Source: Pectobacterium parmentieri
Lineage (GTDB): Bacteria; Pseudomonadota; Gammaproteobacteria; Enterobacterales; Enterobacteriaceae
Length of the DNA stretch: 64,000 nt
Direction: 5' to 3'
NCBI RefSeq assembly: GCF_001742145.1
Contig: NZ_CP015749.1
Coordinates: 372,001 to 436,000 of the forward strand
Part shown: one piece after another, positions 9,197-19,522 of the stretch
How positions within the stretch are numbered: position 1 is the stretch's first letter
How the letters are laid out: every line of letters starts with the position of its first letter
The notes under the pieces: model-generated
Told to the model about the DNA's origin: nothing
What the model saw: the letters and a program-made list of their open reading frames with translations, nothing else
The model's database searches: none
Made by a program: the position numbers and the translations under genes

Positions 9197-10063
9197 ATGA
9201 CGACAAGCTATCTGGCATTTCCTCAGTTTGATCCAGTGATTTTCTCAATTGGCCCGCTGGCGCTGCACTGGTATGGGCTGATGTATCTGGTGGGTTTTGT
9301 ATTTGCCATGTGGTTGGCGGTGCGTCGGGCAAATAAACCGGGTAGCGGTTGGACCAAGGATGAAGTCGAAAATCTGCTGTATATGGGGTTCCTTGGGGTC
9401 TTCGTCGGCGGGCGTCTGGGCTATGTTCTGTTTTATGCCTTCCCGTCATTTCTTGAAAATCCGCTCTATCTTTTCAAAGTCTGGGATGGCGGCATGTCGT
9501 TCCACGGCGGCTTAATGGGCGTTATCTGCGTCATGCTGTGGTTTGCTCACCGGACCAAACGCCATTTCTTCCAGGTCGCTGATTTTATTGCGCCCCTGAT
9601 TCCTTTCGGACTCGGTGCAGGCCGATTGGGCAACTTTATCAACGGCGAACTGTGGGGGCGTGTCACGACGGATACCCCGTGGGCCATGCTGTTTCCGGGT
9701 TCGCGCAGCGAAGATATGATGCTGGCCGTTAGCAACCCGCAATGGCAGACGATTTTCAATCAGTACGGTATGCTACCGCGTCATCCTTCCCAACTGTATC
9801 AAATGATGCTGGAAGGTGTGGCTCTGTTTATCATTCTGAACCTCTTTATTCGTAAATCTCGGCCAATGGGCAGTGTGTCGGGGCTTTTCCTTATCTGCTA
9901 CGGCATGTTCAGGATTATTACCGAATTCTTCCGCCAGCCGGATGCGCAGTTGGGTCTATTCGGTGACCTGTTCAGCATGGGACAAATCCTGTCGCTGCCA
10001 ATGGTGATCGCTGGTGTTCTGATGATGGTTTGGGCTTATCGCCGTCAGCCTGCACAGCAATAA
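9197..10063 (+). CDS. lgt: Lgt prolipoprotein diacylglyceryl transferase
   Basis: Lgt transfers diacylglycerol from phosphatidylglycerol to the lipobox cysteine of prolipoproteins in the inner membrane, the first step of lipoprotein maturation. The protein has about seven membrane segments. Family motifs present are HWYGLMY, the HGG motif in MSFHGGLMG, the signature [16 protein letters not shown] and the conserved RHPSQLY. Two adjacent ATGs exist (9194 and 9197); I prefer 9197 because TGGTGA would be too close to 9194 and because it matches the MTSSYL-type start of the family. Lipoproteins encoded here (ygdR, ygdI, mltA) are its substrates. Confidence 0.96.
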   Translation: MTTSYLAFPQFDPVIFSIGPLALHWYGLMYLVGFVFAMWLAVRRANKPGSGWTKDEVENLLYMGFLGVFVGGRLGYVLFYAFPSFLENPLYLFKVWDGGMSFHGGLMGVICVMLWFAHRTKRHFFQVADFIAPLIPFGLGAGRLGNFINGELWGRVTTDTPWAMLFPGSRSEDMMLAVSNPQWQTIFNQYGMLPRHPSQLYQMMLEGVALFIILNLFIRKSRPMGSVSGLFLICYGMFRIITEFFRQPDAQLGLFGDLFSMGQILSLPMVIAGVLMMVWAYRRQPAQQ

Positions 10064-10099
10064 TCCGCCGTCCTTCTTTAATATTTGTGGTGAGGTAGT

Positions 10100-10894
10100 A
10101 TGAAACAGTATCTGGATCTGATGAACAAAGTGCTTGAAGAGGGTACGCCGAAGGCCGACCGTACTGGTACGGGAACGCGTTCTATTTTCGGCCATCAGAT
10201 GCGTTTCAACTTGCAGGACGGATTTCCGCTGGTTACCACCAAAAAATGCCACCTGCGTTCGATTATCCATGAATTGCTCTGGTTCCTGAATGGGGATACC
10301 AATGTTGCTTATCTGAATGAAAATAAAGTCAGTATTTGGGACGAATGGGCAGATGAGAACGGCGATTTGGGACCGGTTTACGGCAAGCAGTGGCGTTCGT
10401 GGGGAGCGGCTGACGGTCGTCAGATCGACCAACTGAAGAATGTTCTGACCCAGTTGAGACAAGATCCAGATTCTCGCCGTATCATCGTTTCTGCCTGGAA
10501 CGTGGGTGAACTGGACAAAATGGCGTTGGCACCATGCCACGCGTTTTTCCAGTTCTACGTGGCAGATGGCAAACTCTCTTGCCAACTTTATCAGCGTTCA
10601 TGCGATATCTTCCTCGGCTTGCCGTTCAACATCGCCAGCTATGCGTTGCTGGTACATATGGTGGCGCAGCAGTGCGATCTGGAGGTCGGCGATTTCGTCT
10701 GGACTGGCGGCGACACGCATCTGTACAACAACCATATGGAACAGACGCATTTACAGTTGAGCCGTGAACCGCGCGCGCTACCTAAACTGGTGATTAAGCG
10801 CCGCCCGGATACGCTGTTCGACTATCGCTTCGAAGACTTTGAAATCGAGGGATACGATCCGCATCCCGCCATCAAAGCACCGGTTGCGATCTAA
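10100..10894 (+). CDS. thyA: Thymidylate synthase
   Basis: ThyA methylates dUMP to dTMP using methylenetetrahydrofolate. The length (264 aa) and numbering equal the E. coli enzyme, with the catalytic nucleophile Cys146 in [10 protein letters not shown] and the folate/nucleotide motif [18 protein letters not shown]. It starts 36 bases after lgt with a GAGGTAG-type ribosome-binding site and ends at a strong terminator. Confidence 0.98.
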   Translation: MKQYLDLMNKVLEEGTPKADRTGTGTRSIFGHQMRFNLQDGFPLVTTKKCHLRSIIHELLWFLNGDTNVAYLNENKVSIWDEWADENGDLGPVYGKQWRSWGAADGRQIDQLKNVLTQLRQDPDSRRIIVSAWNVGELDKMALAPCHAFFQFYVADGKLSCQLYQRSCDIFLGLPFNIASYALLVHMVAQQCDLEVGDFVWTGGDTHLYNNHMEQTHLQLSREPRALPKLVIKRRPDTLFDYRFEDFEIEGYDPHPAIKAPVAI

Positions 10895-10914
10895 ATTCTT
10901 TCACTGTTTCTCAG

Positions 10915-10936
10915 GGCCGCATATGCGGCCTTTTTT
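10915..10936 (+). terminator. Rho-independent terminator after thyA
   Basis: The perfect palindromic stem GGCCGCATATGCGGCC is followed directly by six T residues, 20 bases after the thyA stop. It separates thyA from the ppd-rec cluster. Confidence 0.9.
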
Positions 10937-11071
10937 GTGATTTCCTCTTTATTTCCTACCTCCCCGCACGCTTTTTCTATTGTTACATCATTGCAGTAAA
11001 ATATTGCGAATCGCCACGAATAACGCTATTAACCCGCTGTTTTTATTGAGAGGACTCACTATCCTGACGCC

Positions 11072-11575
11072 ATGAAAATAGGGAATCGGCAACAGCGGGG
11101 GTTTACCTTGCTCGAATTATTGGTGGTGCTGACGATTGTCGCGCTGATGGCGGGCGGTGGCCTGCATGGCTGGGTTCAGTATCAGCAGGCAATTCGTCTG
11201 GAACAGAGTGCACAGCAACTGTTGGACTTCTTGAGTCGGGTTCAGGCGAATGCCTATTGGCATAACGAAACCCAGACGGTGAAGCTTCAACAGCAGGGAG
11301 CGCTGTGGTGCATAGTGATTGGTCAGAGTGAAAAACAGGTCGAGGATGTGTGCCGTGAGAACCACCCTAGGCAGTTTGTTCGCCGTTCTCAGGATGTGGT
11401 GCTGGCAACGTTTACAAGTAATGTTTTTACGTTCTTTGGCTTGCGTAACGCCGCACAGGCTGGGCACATCTCGCTGTCTAATGCTGCGGGGAAACTGCGT
11501 CTTGTTATCTCAGTGAGGGGGCGTATGCGTCTGTGCAGTGAGTCGCAAGTTGTCTTGGCGATTCCCTTATGTTGA
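11072..11575 (+). CDS. ppdA: PpdA, minor pseudopilin-like prepilin
   Basis: A 167 aa protein with a class III (type IV) prepilin leader: a short basic head ending in Gly, then FTLLELLVVLTIVALMAGGG, with Glu at +5 as expected for prepilin peptidase cleavage and N-methylation. The rest is a GspH-like globular domain. In E. coli ppdA leads ppdA-ppdB-ygdB-ppdC-recC, a set resembling the minor pseudopilins of type II secretion and type IV pili. There is no close ribosome-binding site (AGAGGA is 18 bases away), suggesting weak translation. Confidence 0.9.
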   Translation: MKIGNRQQRGFTLLELLVVLTIVALMAGGGLHGWVQYQQAIRLEQSAQQLLDFLSRVQANAYWHNETQTVKLQQQGALWCIVIGQSEKQVEDVCRENHPRQFVRRSQDVVLATFTSNVFTFFGLRNAAQAGHISLSNAAGKLRLVISVRGRMRLCSESQVVLAIPLC

Positions 11576-12210
11576 AACAGATCGTGTTGAAGCCAAACGT
11601 ATTGAGGAAAACAGCGTTGAGGCAAGCAGGGGCAGGGGGTGAACAACGCGGTTTCACGTTGCCCGAAATCTTACTCGCACTGAGCTTAGGCAGCCTGATT
11701 ATGCTATCGGCGGCACAGTTGTACCCGCTGTTACGCAGCCAAAGTCAGGACAGTGCACAGCGTTTCCGACTGGAACAGCTATTCAGTCAGGTGGCGATGG
11801 GGATTGAGAAAGATATCCGGCGGGCGGGGTTTTGTGCAGGCACGTGTCAGGGAAAGGCGATCAGCATAGGGAATTACCCGGGGGAAGTGGAAAACAGTTG
11901 CCTGAATGTCTCTTACGATCTGAACCGGAATGGGACTTGGGATGGAGGGGAACAACAAGATGCGGAATCTTTTGGCTATCGCCTGCGTGGTCGGTCACTG
12001 GAGATTCAGAGTGGCGCACATAACTGTCAGGGCGACAGGTGGGAGAAGCTGTTTGATCCGCAGGAGGTGGTGCTGACGGTGTTCCGGCTACAGCGCCTGT
12101 CTGCGCAAAATGATGTGGCGTTGTATGAACTGCAACTAGCCGGTTATTGGGCCAAGCGTCCTGCTGTTCGGCAATATATTACCCGCCTGATATTGAGGCG
12201 TAACCAGTGA
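11569..12210 (+). CDS. ppdB: PpdB, minor pseudopilin-like prepilin
   Basis: A 213 aa prepilin-like protein. A longer than usual leader of about 28 residues ends at Gly before FTLPEILLALSLGSLIMLSAAQ, again with Glu at +5, followed by a GspJ/PilW-like domain with a Cys pair in RAGFCAGTCQG. It overlaps ppdA by 7 bases and ygdB by 4, showing translational coupling through the cluster. Confidence 0.88.
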   Translation: MLKQIVLKPNVLRKTALRQAGAGGEQRGFTLPEILLALSLGSLIMLSAAQLYPLLRSQSQDSAQRFRLEQLFSQVAMGIEKDIRRAGFCAGTCQGKAISIGNYPGEVENSCLNVSYDLNRNGTWDGGEQQDAESFGYRLRGRSLEIQSGAHNCQGDRWEKLFDPQEVVLTVFRLQRLSAQNDVALYELQLAGYWAKRPAVRQYITRLILRRNQ

Positions 12211-12662
12211 AGAAAGGATCGCAAAAGGGAAGCGGTACACTGGCGATGGTACTGCTGATTGCCATTATCGGCCTGCTGTTGATGTCCGGTTTGCAGCGCC
12301 AGCTTGATACTGCCATTCAGGTGGGGAACGATGAGCGGCATTATCTGCGTGCCTTCAATCAGGCATTGTCTTCACTAAATTGGGCAAGAGGGCAGCAGTG
12401 GAACACGATAACTGAAAGCTGGCAGTGTCAGCAATTGCCGGCAGAGCAGCTCGTGGTGTGCTTGCGTATGGCCTCTGATGGGACACAAGGGTTATTGCGT
12501 GGTGAAGGGACACTCCCCACTCCGACACGACCGCTGAAGCTGTATCAACGGGTGTCATTGTCTGCGCTGTCGTCGGGTCAGATCGCGATTCGGCCATTAG
12601 GTAACGGCTGGCTGGATTTTTGCCCTGATAAGGACGTGGCACGCTGTGATGCAACGGAATAG
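12207..12662 (+). CDS. ygdB: YgdB, PilX/GspK-like accessory pseudopilin (DUF2509)
   Basis: A 151 aa protein starting with GTG inside the ppdB stop (4-base overlap). A short basic head (MKKGSQKGSGTLAMVLLI) leads into one hydrophobic helix without the canonical Glu at +5, which is the usual state for the GspK/PilX-like member that caps a pseudopilus tip. It has Cys residues suited to a disulfide. It belongs to the conserved four-gene minor pseudopilin set. Confidence 0.84.
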   Translation: MKKGSQKGSGTLAMVLLIAIIGLLLMSGLQRQLDTAIQVGNDERHYLRAFNQALSSLNWARGQQWNTITESWQCQQLPAEQLVVCLRMASDGTQGLLRGEGTLPTPTRPLKLYQRVSLSALSSGQIAIRPLGNGWLDFCPDKDVARCDATE

Positions 12663-13041
12663 CGCAGTGAACAACAGATTCGTGAGTCATCAATCCGGTT
12701 TTAGCCTACCGGAAACGCTGGTGGCGGCGCTGCTGTTTGCCGTCTCGCTGATGGGATTGTTGCAATATCACCAGATCTTACAGCAGTCATTTCAGCACCA
12801 GTGGCAGCAGCGTCAGGCCTGGCGGTTTGCGATGCAGCAGTTGGAGGCTTATGAAGCAGGCGTGCCGTATCATCCGTCCGCTCCTGATAATACTGCGTCT
12901 TTCTTGAGTAAAAACTGGCAGTTTAGTCTGTCAGAGCAGTTACAGCGCAACGAATGCCGTCAGGTAACTGTTAGGGTCATGACGCCACGTCGCTATCAGG
13001 CTACACTGAACCGTTGGTTTTGCCCGTTATCGCCTGTCTAG
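12649..13041 (+). CDS. ppdC: PpdC, minor pseudopilin-like prepilin
   Basis: A 130 aa prepilin-like protein with the processing site at SG before FSLPETLVAALLFAVSLMGLL, carrying Glu at +5 and a GspI/PilV-like fold. It overlaps ygdB by 14 bases. The start is uncertain among GTG 12646, ATG 12649 and GTG 12667; I chose ATG. recC follows 60 bp downstream, as in E. coli. Confidence 0.83.
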   Translation: MQRNSAVNNRFVSHQSGFSLPETLVAALLFAVSLMGLLQYHQILQQSFQHQWQQRQAWRFAMQQLEAYEAGVPYHPSAPDNTASFLSKNWQFSLSEQLQRNECRQVTVRVMTPRRYQATLNRWFCPLSPV

Positions 13042-13101
13042 TCGGCGAGTGTGGGTAAACTATGAATTATAAATCGTAAGCCGCGGCGAGCAGGAGCCAG
13101 A

Positions 13102-16100
13102 ATGTTTAGAATCTATCACTCCAATCAGTTGGATATCTTGAAAGAACTGATGGTTGAGCTGATAAAACGTCAGCCGCTTGCGGACCCCTTCCAGCAGGAA
13201 GTGATTTTGGTGCAAAGCCCAGGGATGGCGCAGTGGCTGCAAATTGAACTGGCTGGGGATTTTGGTATTGCTGCCAACATCCAATTCCCGTTGCCCGGCG
13301 TTTTTTTGTGGAATATGTGTCGCCATGTGCTGTCAGATATTCCAAAAGAAAGCGCCTTCAGCAAGGATGCGATGACGTGGAAGCTCATGCATTTGCTGCC
13401 TGATTTGCTGGAACAGCCTGATTTTTCGGCGCTTAACCACTATTTACAGGATGATGATAACCAGCACAAGCTGCATCAGTTGGCCGGGCGCGTGGCGGAC
13501 CTTTTCGATCAATACCTGATTTATCGCCCTGAGTGGATTAAAGCATGGCAAGAGGGAAAACAGGTTGACGATCTCGGTGGTAATCAACTGTGGCAGTCGG
13601 CGCTGTGGCGTGCGTTGGTCGATTACACCCGCGAATTGGCGCAGCCTGAATGGCACCATGCGATTCTGTACCAACGCTTCATCAACACGTTAGGTCAGGC
13701 AAAAGAGTGTCCGAAAGGCCTGCCACCACGCGTTTTTATCTGCGGTATTTCAGCGCTACCCCCTATCTATTTACAGGCGTTGAACGCGCTGGCACAGCAC
13801 ATTGATGTGCACCTATTGTTTACTAATCCCTGCCGCCATTATTGGAGCGATATTCAGGATTACAAATTTCTGGCGAAGCTAAAAGCCCGCAATCGGCGCT
13901 TACATCGCTTTGACGGCGAGCAGACTGATGACGTTCGTCCGTTATTTCGCGATCTCTCACTGGCAGAAACGCTGTTCAATGACGATGGTAAACAGTCGAT
14001 TAATAATCCGTTGTTGGCATCGTGGGGCAAACTGGGACGCGATAACCTTTATCTGCTGGCTGAGCTGGATAACGTGCAGGAAATCGATGCTTTTGTTGAG
14101 TCGGATGGCGAAAACCTACTGCAAACCTTGCAGCGCGATATTCTTGAGCTGGAAGATTGTGCTGTGGTTGCTGTTAGCCACGAGACGCAGAACACCAGCA
14201 CGCAAAAACGCCTGCTGGCACTCGACGATCGCTCGGTTGATTTTCATGCTTGCCATAGCCCGCAGCGTGAGGTTGAAGTGCTTCACGATCGACTGTTGGC
14301 TATGATGGCGGACGATCCTGAACTGATGCCGCGTGATGTCATTGTGATGATGGCGGATATCGATAGCTATACGCCGTTTATTCAGGCGGTATTTGGCAAC
14401 GCGCCGGATAACCGCTACCTGCCTTTTGCCATCTCTGACCAGCGTGCGCGACATGCACATCCCGCATTGCAAGCGGTGATTAGCCTGCTGGATTTACCTA
14501 CCAGCCGTTTTACGGCGGAACAGGTTCTAGCATTGCTTGAAGTACCTGCACTGGCTGCCCGTTTCGGTATTCAGGAAGAAGGGCTACGGCGCTTGCGCCT
14601 GTGGGTGGTGGAGTCGGGTGTACGTTGGGGATTGGATGATGACAACGTGCGCGATCTTATGCTGCCACCAACGGGTCAGCATACGTGGCGTTTCGGCTTG
14701 ACGAGAATGCTGCTGGGCTATGCGATGGACAGCCAGGTTGGCGATTGGCAGGGGGTACTGCCTTACGATGAATCCAGCGGTTTGATTGCAGAGTTGGCCG
14801 GTCAACTGGCTGAACTGCTGATGCAGATCCATCAATGGCGTCAGCGTCTGTCTCAACCGCGTGTGCTTGCCGATTGGCTACCGCTCTGTCGAGAGCTGAT
14901 CGACACCTTCTTTGATGCTGACAGCGAGACCGAAGCCGCGCTGGCATTGGTTGAAAAGCAGTGGCAATACGTAATTGGCATGGGCACGATGGCGCGTTAT
15001 CCGCATCTGGTGTCGATCTCTCGACTGCGTGATGAGCTGTCGCGGCGCCTCGATCAAGAACGACTTAGCCAGCGCTTTTTGGCCGGCTCTATCAATTTCT
15101 GTACGCTGATGCCTATGCGCTCCATCCCGTTTAAGGTCGTGTGTTTACTGGGCATGAATGATGGTGTTTACCCACGAACACTACCGCCGCTTGGGTTCGA
15201 TCTGATGGGGAGAAAAATCAAACGCGGTGACCGTAGCCGACGTGACGATGATCGCTACCTATTTCTTGAGGCGCTCTTGTCGGCGCAGCACAAGCTTTAT
15301 ATCAGCTATATCGGGCGCTCGATCCAGGATAATACGCGCCGCTATCCTTCAGTATTGGTCAGCGAACTGACGGAGTATATCGCACAGAGTTACGTCTTGC
15401 CGGGTGATGAAGTGCTGGATATCGATAGCAGCGCGGGGCGTGTTATGAAGCACCTCTGCCGTGAGCATAGCCGGATGCCTTTTGATGCGAATAATTTCTT
15501 GCCGGTGCCACTGCCGTTGAGCTTTGCGGCAGAATGGTTAGCGGCGGCAAACCGAAAAGGGGAAGCCCAGCCTGATTTTGATCGTGAAGTGCTCTCCGAA
15601 AAAACGAGCGATCGCAGTGTCAGTTTGGACGATTTGAAGCGTTTCTATCGTCACCCTGTTCGAGCCTTCTTTCAACTGCGGCTTGGCGTGAGTTTTATGC
15701 TGCACAGTGACGAACTGTTGGATGAAGAACCCTTTGTGGTTGATAGCCTTAACCGCTATCAATTGAATAGTGAACTGCTTAACACCTTGATTAATGAAGG
15801 TGATACGGAAAAACTGTATCGTCGTGCCAGAGCCGCGGGCGAGCTGCCCTATGGGGCATTCGGTGAAATTTACTGGCAGGAACAACATCAGGATATGGCG
15901 CAACTGGCTTCGCGTGTGCGCGATGAGTTAACGCCAACGCTGTCGGTGAGTCGGGAAGTGGACATTATCCTTGACGGTGTGCGCGTCAGCGGTTGGTTGA
16001 ATCAGGTACAGCCGGATGGTTTGCTGCGCTGGCGTCCAGGTACGCTTTCCATGAAAGATGGTATTACGCTGTGGTTGGAACATCTGGCGTACTGTGCCGC

Positions 16101-16500
16101 GGGTGGGCAGGGCGAAAGTCGGCTGTATGGACGCGAAGATACTGCGTGGCGCTTTGCTGCCTTGTCGGAAGCGCAGGCCAGAGAACACCTGAGCGTCATG
16201 CTGGATGGATATCGTCAGGGAATGAGTAAGCCGCTATTACTGCTCAATAAAGCAGGGAGTGCGTGGTTAGCTGAATGTTATGATCGTGAAAGCGATAGCC
16301 TGCGATCGGATGAGGAAGCACAGAACAAAGCGCGTGCCCGCTTGCTGCAAGCCTGGCAGGGTAATATGGGAATGCGGGGCGAAGGCGAAGATTATTACCT
16401 GCAACGTATTGTTCGTGAATTGGATGAAAAACGAATGAATGAAGTGGTTGAAGCGGCACAAATCTGGCTACTGCCACCGTTCCGCTCTAATCTGGCTTGA
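13102..16500 (+). CDS. recC: RecC subunit of exonuclease V (RecBCD)
   Basis: RecC is the non-catalytic scaffold of RecBCD; it splits the DNA strands and reads the Chi sequence. The 1132 aa protein is close to the 1122 aa E. coli protein and begins FRIYHSNQLDILKELMVELI. It contains helicase-like and nuclease-like folds that lack catalytic residues. A CAGGAGCCAGA site precedes the ATG. The recC-ptrA-recB-recD order and overlaps match E. coli and support a single transcript for repair of double-strand breaks. Confidence 0.97.
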   Translation: MFRIYHSNQLDILKELMVELIKRQPLADPFQQEVILVQSPGMAQWLQIELAGDFGIAANIQFPLPGVFLWNMCRHVLSDIPKESAFSKDAMTWKLMHLLPDLLEQPDFSALNHYLQDDDNQHKLHQLAGRVADLFDQYLIYRPEWIKAWQEGKQVDDLGGNQLWQSALWRALVDYTRELAQPEWHHAILYQRFINTLGQAKECPKGLPPRVFICGISALPPIYLQALNALAQHIDVHLLFTNPCRHYWSDIQDYKFLAKLKARNRRLHRFDGEQTDDVRPLFRDLSLAETLFNDDGKQSINNPLLASWGKLGRDNLYLLAELDNVQEIDAFVESDGENLLQTLQRDILELEDCAVVAVSHETQNTSTQKRLLALDDRSVDFHACHSPQREVEVLHDRLLAMMADDPELMPRDVIVMMADIDSYTPFIQAVFGNAPDNRYLPFAISDQRARHAHPALQAVISLLDLPTSRFTAEQVLALLEVPALAARFGIQEEGLRRLRLWVVESGVRWGLDDDNVRDLMLPPTGQHTWRFGLTRMLLGYAMDSQVGDWQGVLPYDESSGLIAELAGQLAELLMQIHQWRQRLSQPRVLADWLPLCRELIDTFFDADSETEAALALVEKQWQYVIGMGTMARYPHLVSISRLRDELSRRLDQERLSQRFLAGSINFCTLMPMRSIPFKVVCLLGMNDGVYPRTLPPLGFDLMGRKIKRGDRSRRDDDRYLFLEALLSAQHKLYISYIGRSIQDNTRRYPSVLVSELTEYIAQSYVLPGDEVLDIDSSAGRVMKHLCREHSRMPFDANNFLPVPLPLSFAAEWLAAANRKGEAQPDFDREVLSEKTSDRSVSLDDLKRFYRHPVRAFFQLRLGVSFMLHSDELLDEEPFVVDSLNRYQLNSELLNTLINEGDTEKLYRRARAAGELPYGAFGEIYWQEQHQDMAQLASRVRDELTPTLSVSREVDIILDGVRVSGWLNQVQPDGLLRWRPGTLSMKDGITLWLEHLAYCAAGGQGESRLYGREDTAWRFAALSEAQAREHLSVMLDGYRQGMSKPLLLLNKAGSAWLAECYDRESDSLRSDEEAQNKARARLLQAWQGNMGMRGEGEDYYLQRIVRELDEKRMNEVVEAAQIWLLPPFRSNLA

Positions 16501-16585
16501 TAAGCTGGTTTTGAAGAGATTTCGAGGTGCGAGAAGATAACGCACTGCAACGTGAAAAGTGATGGATATGAGGTTGGAGAATTGC

Positions 16586-19522
16586 ATGCGTAAACAGTGG
16601 GTCTGGATTACCGGGTGGTTTCTTTTATTCACATTCTGGCTTCCGGCGAGTTGGGCTGAAATGGGTTGGCAGCCGCTGGCTCAGACCATTCGAAAAAGCG
16701 AAAAAGATCCGCGGCAATATCAGGCGATCAAACTGGATAACGGAATGACCGTTCTGCTGGTTTCCGATCCGCAAGCACCCAAATCTTTGGCATCACTGGC
16801 GCTGCCTATTGGCTCATTGGACGATCCCAATAACCAACTGGGTTTAGCGCACTACCTTGAACACATGGTACTGATGGGATCGAAACGTTATCCAGAGCCT
16901 GAGGCGCTGTCCGAGTTTTTGAAAAAGCACGGCGGCAGCCACAATGCCAGTACGGCGTCTTATCGCACGGCATTTTATCTGGAAGTGGAAAACGATGCGC
17001 TGCGGCCTGCTGTAGATAGGATGGCCGATGCGATTGCGGAACCGCTGCTCGATCCGGTGAATGCCGATCGCGAGCGTAATGCTGTCAATGCGGAATTAAC
17101 GATGGCGCGTTCGCGTGATGGTCACCGCATGGCGCAGGTAGGGGCGGAAACGTTGAATCCGGCGCACCCGAGTGCACGTTTCTCGGGGGGCAATCTTGAA
17201 ACCCTGAGCGATAAACCCGACAGTAAACTGCATGATGAGTTGGTGAAGTTCTACCAGCAATACTACTCAGCTAACCTGATGAAGGGGGTGATTTACAGCA
17301 ATCAGCCTCTGCCTGAATTGGCGAAACTGGCGGCCGACACATTCGGGCGCATTGCCAATCACAATGCTAGCGTTCCTGTGGTTACCGTTCCTGTGACGAC
17401 AGAAAAGCAGCGTGGCGTGATGATTCATTACGTTCCGGCCCAGCCGAGAAAACAACTGCGTATTGAGTTTCGCGTCAGTGATATTAGTCAGGAATTCCGT
17501 AGCAAGACAGATACTTATATCAGCTATCTGCTTGGTAACCGCAGCCAGAATACGCTTTCCGACTGGCTGCAAAAGGAAGGGCTGGTTGAGTCTATCGGTG
17601 CAGGTTCCTCCCCAATTATCGACCGTAACGGCGGTATGTTTGCGATTTCGGCCTCGCTGACTGATAAAGGTCTGGCGCAGCGTGACGAGGTGATTGCGGC
17701 TATATTCCGTTACCTGCAACAAATCCGTACTGAGGGGATTCAACAGCGTTATTTTGATGAGATCGCGCATGTTCTGGATCTGGATTTCCGCTATCCGTCC
17801 ATCAGCCGGGATATGGATTACATCGAATGGTTGGTTGATACCATGCTGCGCGTGCCAGTTGAGCATACGTTGGATGCACAGTATGTGGCGGATCGCTACG
17901 ATCCGAAGGCTATCGCTGCACGACTGGACGAGATGACGCCGCAGAATGCGCGCGTTTGGGTCATCAGCCCGAATGAGCCGCATAATAAAGTGGCCTATTT
18001 TGTCGATGCGCCTTACGAGATGGATAAAATCCCGTCTACGACTTTTGCCAAATGGAAAACGCTGGGGCAGAAAATGTCCCTGTCTTTGCCAACGATCAAC
18101 CCTTATATTCCGGATGATTTTTCCCTGATCAACGCGAATAAGGCGATGACTAAACCGACGCTCCTGCTGAATCAGCCGGGGTTGCGCGTGTTGTACATGC
18201 CAAGTCACTATTTCGCTGATGAGCCGAAAGCAGAAATCACGCTGTTTTTGCGTAATCAGGAAGCACGTAGTACCGCACGTAATCAGGTGTTGTTTGCGTT
18301 AAATGATTATCTGGCGGGTCTGGCGCTGGATGAGCTGAGTTATCAGGCATCGATTGGTGGCATCAGTTTCTCCACCCGCAGCAATGATGGTCTAGTGATT
18401 AGTGCAGATGGCTATACCCAGCATTTGCCACGGTTGCTACTGACGTTGGCGGATGGCTATGCCTCCTTTACCTCAACGGAAGCGCAGTTAGAGCAGGCTA
18501 AATCCTGGTACTTACAGCAATTGGATGCCGTAGAGAAATCAAAAGCCTTTGAACAGGCGCTACAGCCGATTCAGGCAGTATCACAACTGCCTTACTTCGA
18601 GCGCGGTGAACGCCGTAAGTTACTGAAGGACATCCGCTTACAGGACGTGGTTAACTACCGCAACGATCTGCTGCAAAAAGCCACGCCGGAAATGCTGGTT
18701 GTCGGCAATCTGGCACCAGAGCGGGTAACCGAACTGGCGAGTACGCTGAAAGCGCATCTGAAGGCGGGTGGAGAGAATCTGTCGCGCAGTGATGATGTTA
18801 AGGTCAGTAAGCCGCAGCTTGCCAATCTACAGCGCCCAGGCAGCAGCACGGATTCTGCGCTAGCGGCAGTGTATGTACCGACGGGGTATTCGGAAACAGA
18901 AAGCATGGCCTATGGCTCCGTACTGGGGCAGATCGTCCAGCCTTGGTTCTATAGCCAACTCAGAACGGAGGAGCAATTGGGCTATGCGGTGTTTGCCTTC
19001 CCGACGACCATTGGCCGACAGATGGGCATCGGCTTCCTGCTGCAAAGCAATAGCAAACAACCTGCTTATTTGTATCAGCGTTATGAAGACTTCTTCCTGA
19101 AAGCGCAAAAACGACTGCGTGAAATGAGTGAAGAAGAGTTTGCACAGTATAAGCAAGGTGTGATGAATGAACTGAGCCAGCGTCCGCAAACATTGGACGA
19201 AGAGGCCAGCCGACTGCGCCGCGATCTGGATCGGGAGAACTTTGCTTTTGATTCGCGTGAGAAACTGCTCGAACAAATCAAGCCGCTGACGGTGAAGCAA
19301 CTGGCGGATTTCTTCCAGCAGGCGCTGAAACCTGAAGGTCTGGCGGTGCTGTCGCAGGTTTCCGGTAGCCATCATGGTAAAGCCGATTATGCTGCTCCGA
19401 AAGGGTGGCATACCTACGCGGATGCATCGTCATTGCAGAAAACGTTACCACGTGAGAAAGCCCCTGCGATGATCCCTGCACCAGCCGCGTCGGAAGCTGT
19501 CGGTAAGGTTTCTGCAGAATGA
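16586..19522 (+). CDS. ptrA: Protease III (pitrilysin), periplasmic zinc metalloprotease
   Basis: Pitrilysin degrades small peptides such as insulin fragments in the periplasm. I chose the ATG at 16586 because TTGGAGAATTGC gives a well-spaced ribosome-binding site and the protein then starts with a clear signal peptide (MRKQWVWITGW, cleavage near SWA). The inverted zinc motif HYLEH is at residues 89-93 and the third ligand lies in ERNAVNAELTM. The 978 aa length fits the family (four M16 domains). It overlaps recB by 4 bases although it has no known role in recombination, a conserved oddity of enterobacteria. Confidence 0.96.
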   Translation: MRKQWVWITGWFLLFTFWLPASWAEMGWQPLAQTIRKSEKDPRQYQAIKLDNGMTVLLVSDPQAPKSLASLALPIGSLDDPNNQLGLAHYLEHMVLMGSKRYPEPEALSEFLKKHGGSHNASTASYRTAFYLEVENDALRPAVDRMADAIAEPLLDPVNADRERNAVNAELTMARSRDGHRMAQVGAETLNPAHPSARFSGGNLETLSDKPDSKLHDELVKFYQQYYSANLMKGVIYSNQPLPELAKLAADTFGRIANHNASVPVVTVPVTTEKQRGVMIHYVPAQPRKQLRIEFRVSDISQEFRSKTDTYISYLLGNRSQNTLSDWLQKEGLVESIGAGSSPIIDRNGGMFAISASLTDKGLAQRDEVIAAIFRYLQQIRTEGIQQRYFDEIAHVLDLDFRYPSISRDMDYIEWLVDTMLRVPVEHTLDAQYVADRYDPKAIAARLDEMTPQNARVWVISPNEPHNKVAYFVDAPYEMDKIPSTTFAKWKTLGQKMSLSLPTINPYIPDDFSLINANKAMTKPTLLLNQPGLRVLYMPSHYFADEPKAEITLFLRNQEARSTARNQVLFALNDYLAGLALDELSYQASIGGISFSTRSNDGLVISADGYTQHLPRLLLTLADGYASFTSTEAQLEQAKSWYLQQLDAVEKSKAFEQALQPIQAVSQLPYFERGERRKLLKDIRLQDVVNYRNDLLQKATPEMLVVGNLAPERVTELASTLKAHLKAGGENLSRSDDVKVSKPQLANLQRPGSSTDSALAAVYVPTGYSETESMAYGSVLGQIVQPWFYSQLRTEEQLGYAVFAFPTTIGRQMGIGFLLQSNSKQPAYLYQRYEDFFLKAQKRLREMSEEEFAQYKQGVMNELSQRPQTLDEEASRLRRDLDRENFAFDSREKLLEQIKPLTVKQLADFFQQALKPEGLAVLSQVSGSHHGKADYAAPKGWHTYADASSLQKTLPREKAPAMIPAPAASEAVGKVSAE

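Noticed and set aside
17267..18208. 313-codon frame antisense to ptrA
   Set aside because: Its composition (His, Arg and Gln rich) is that of a shadow frame opposite a GC-biased real gene; ptrA is certain.
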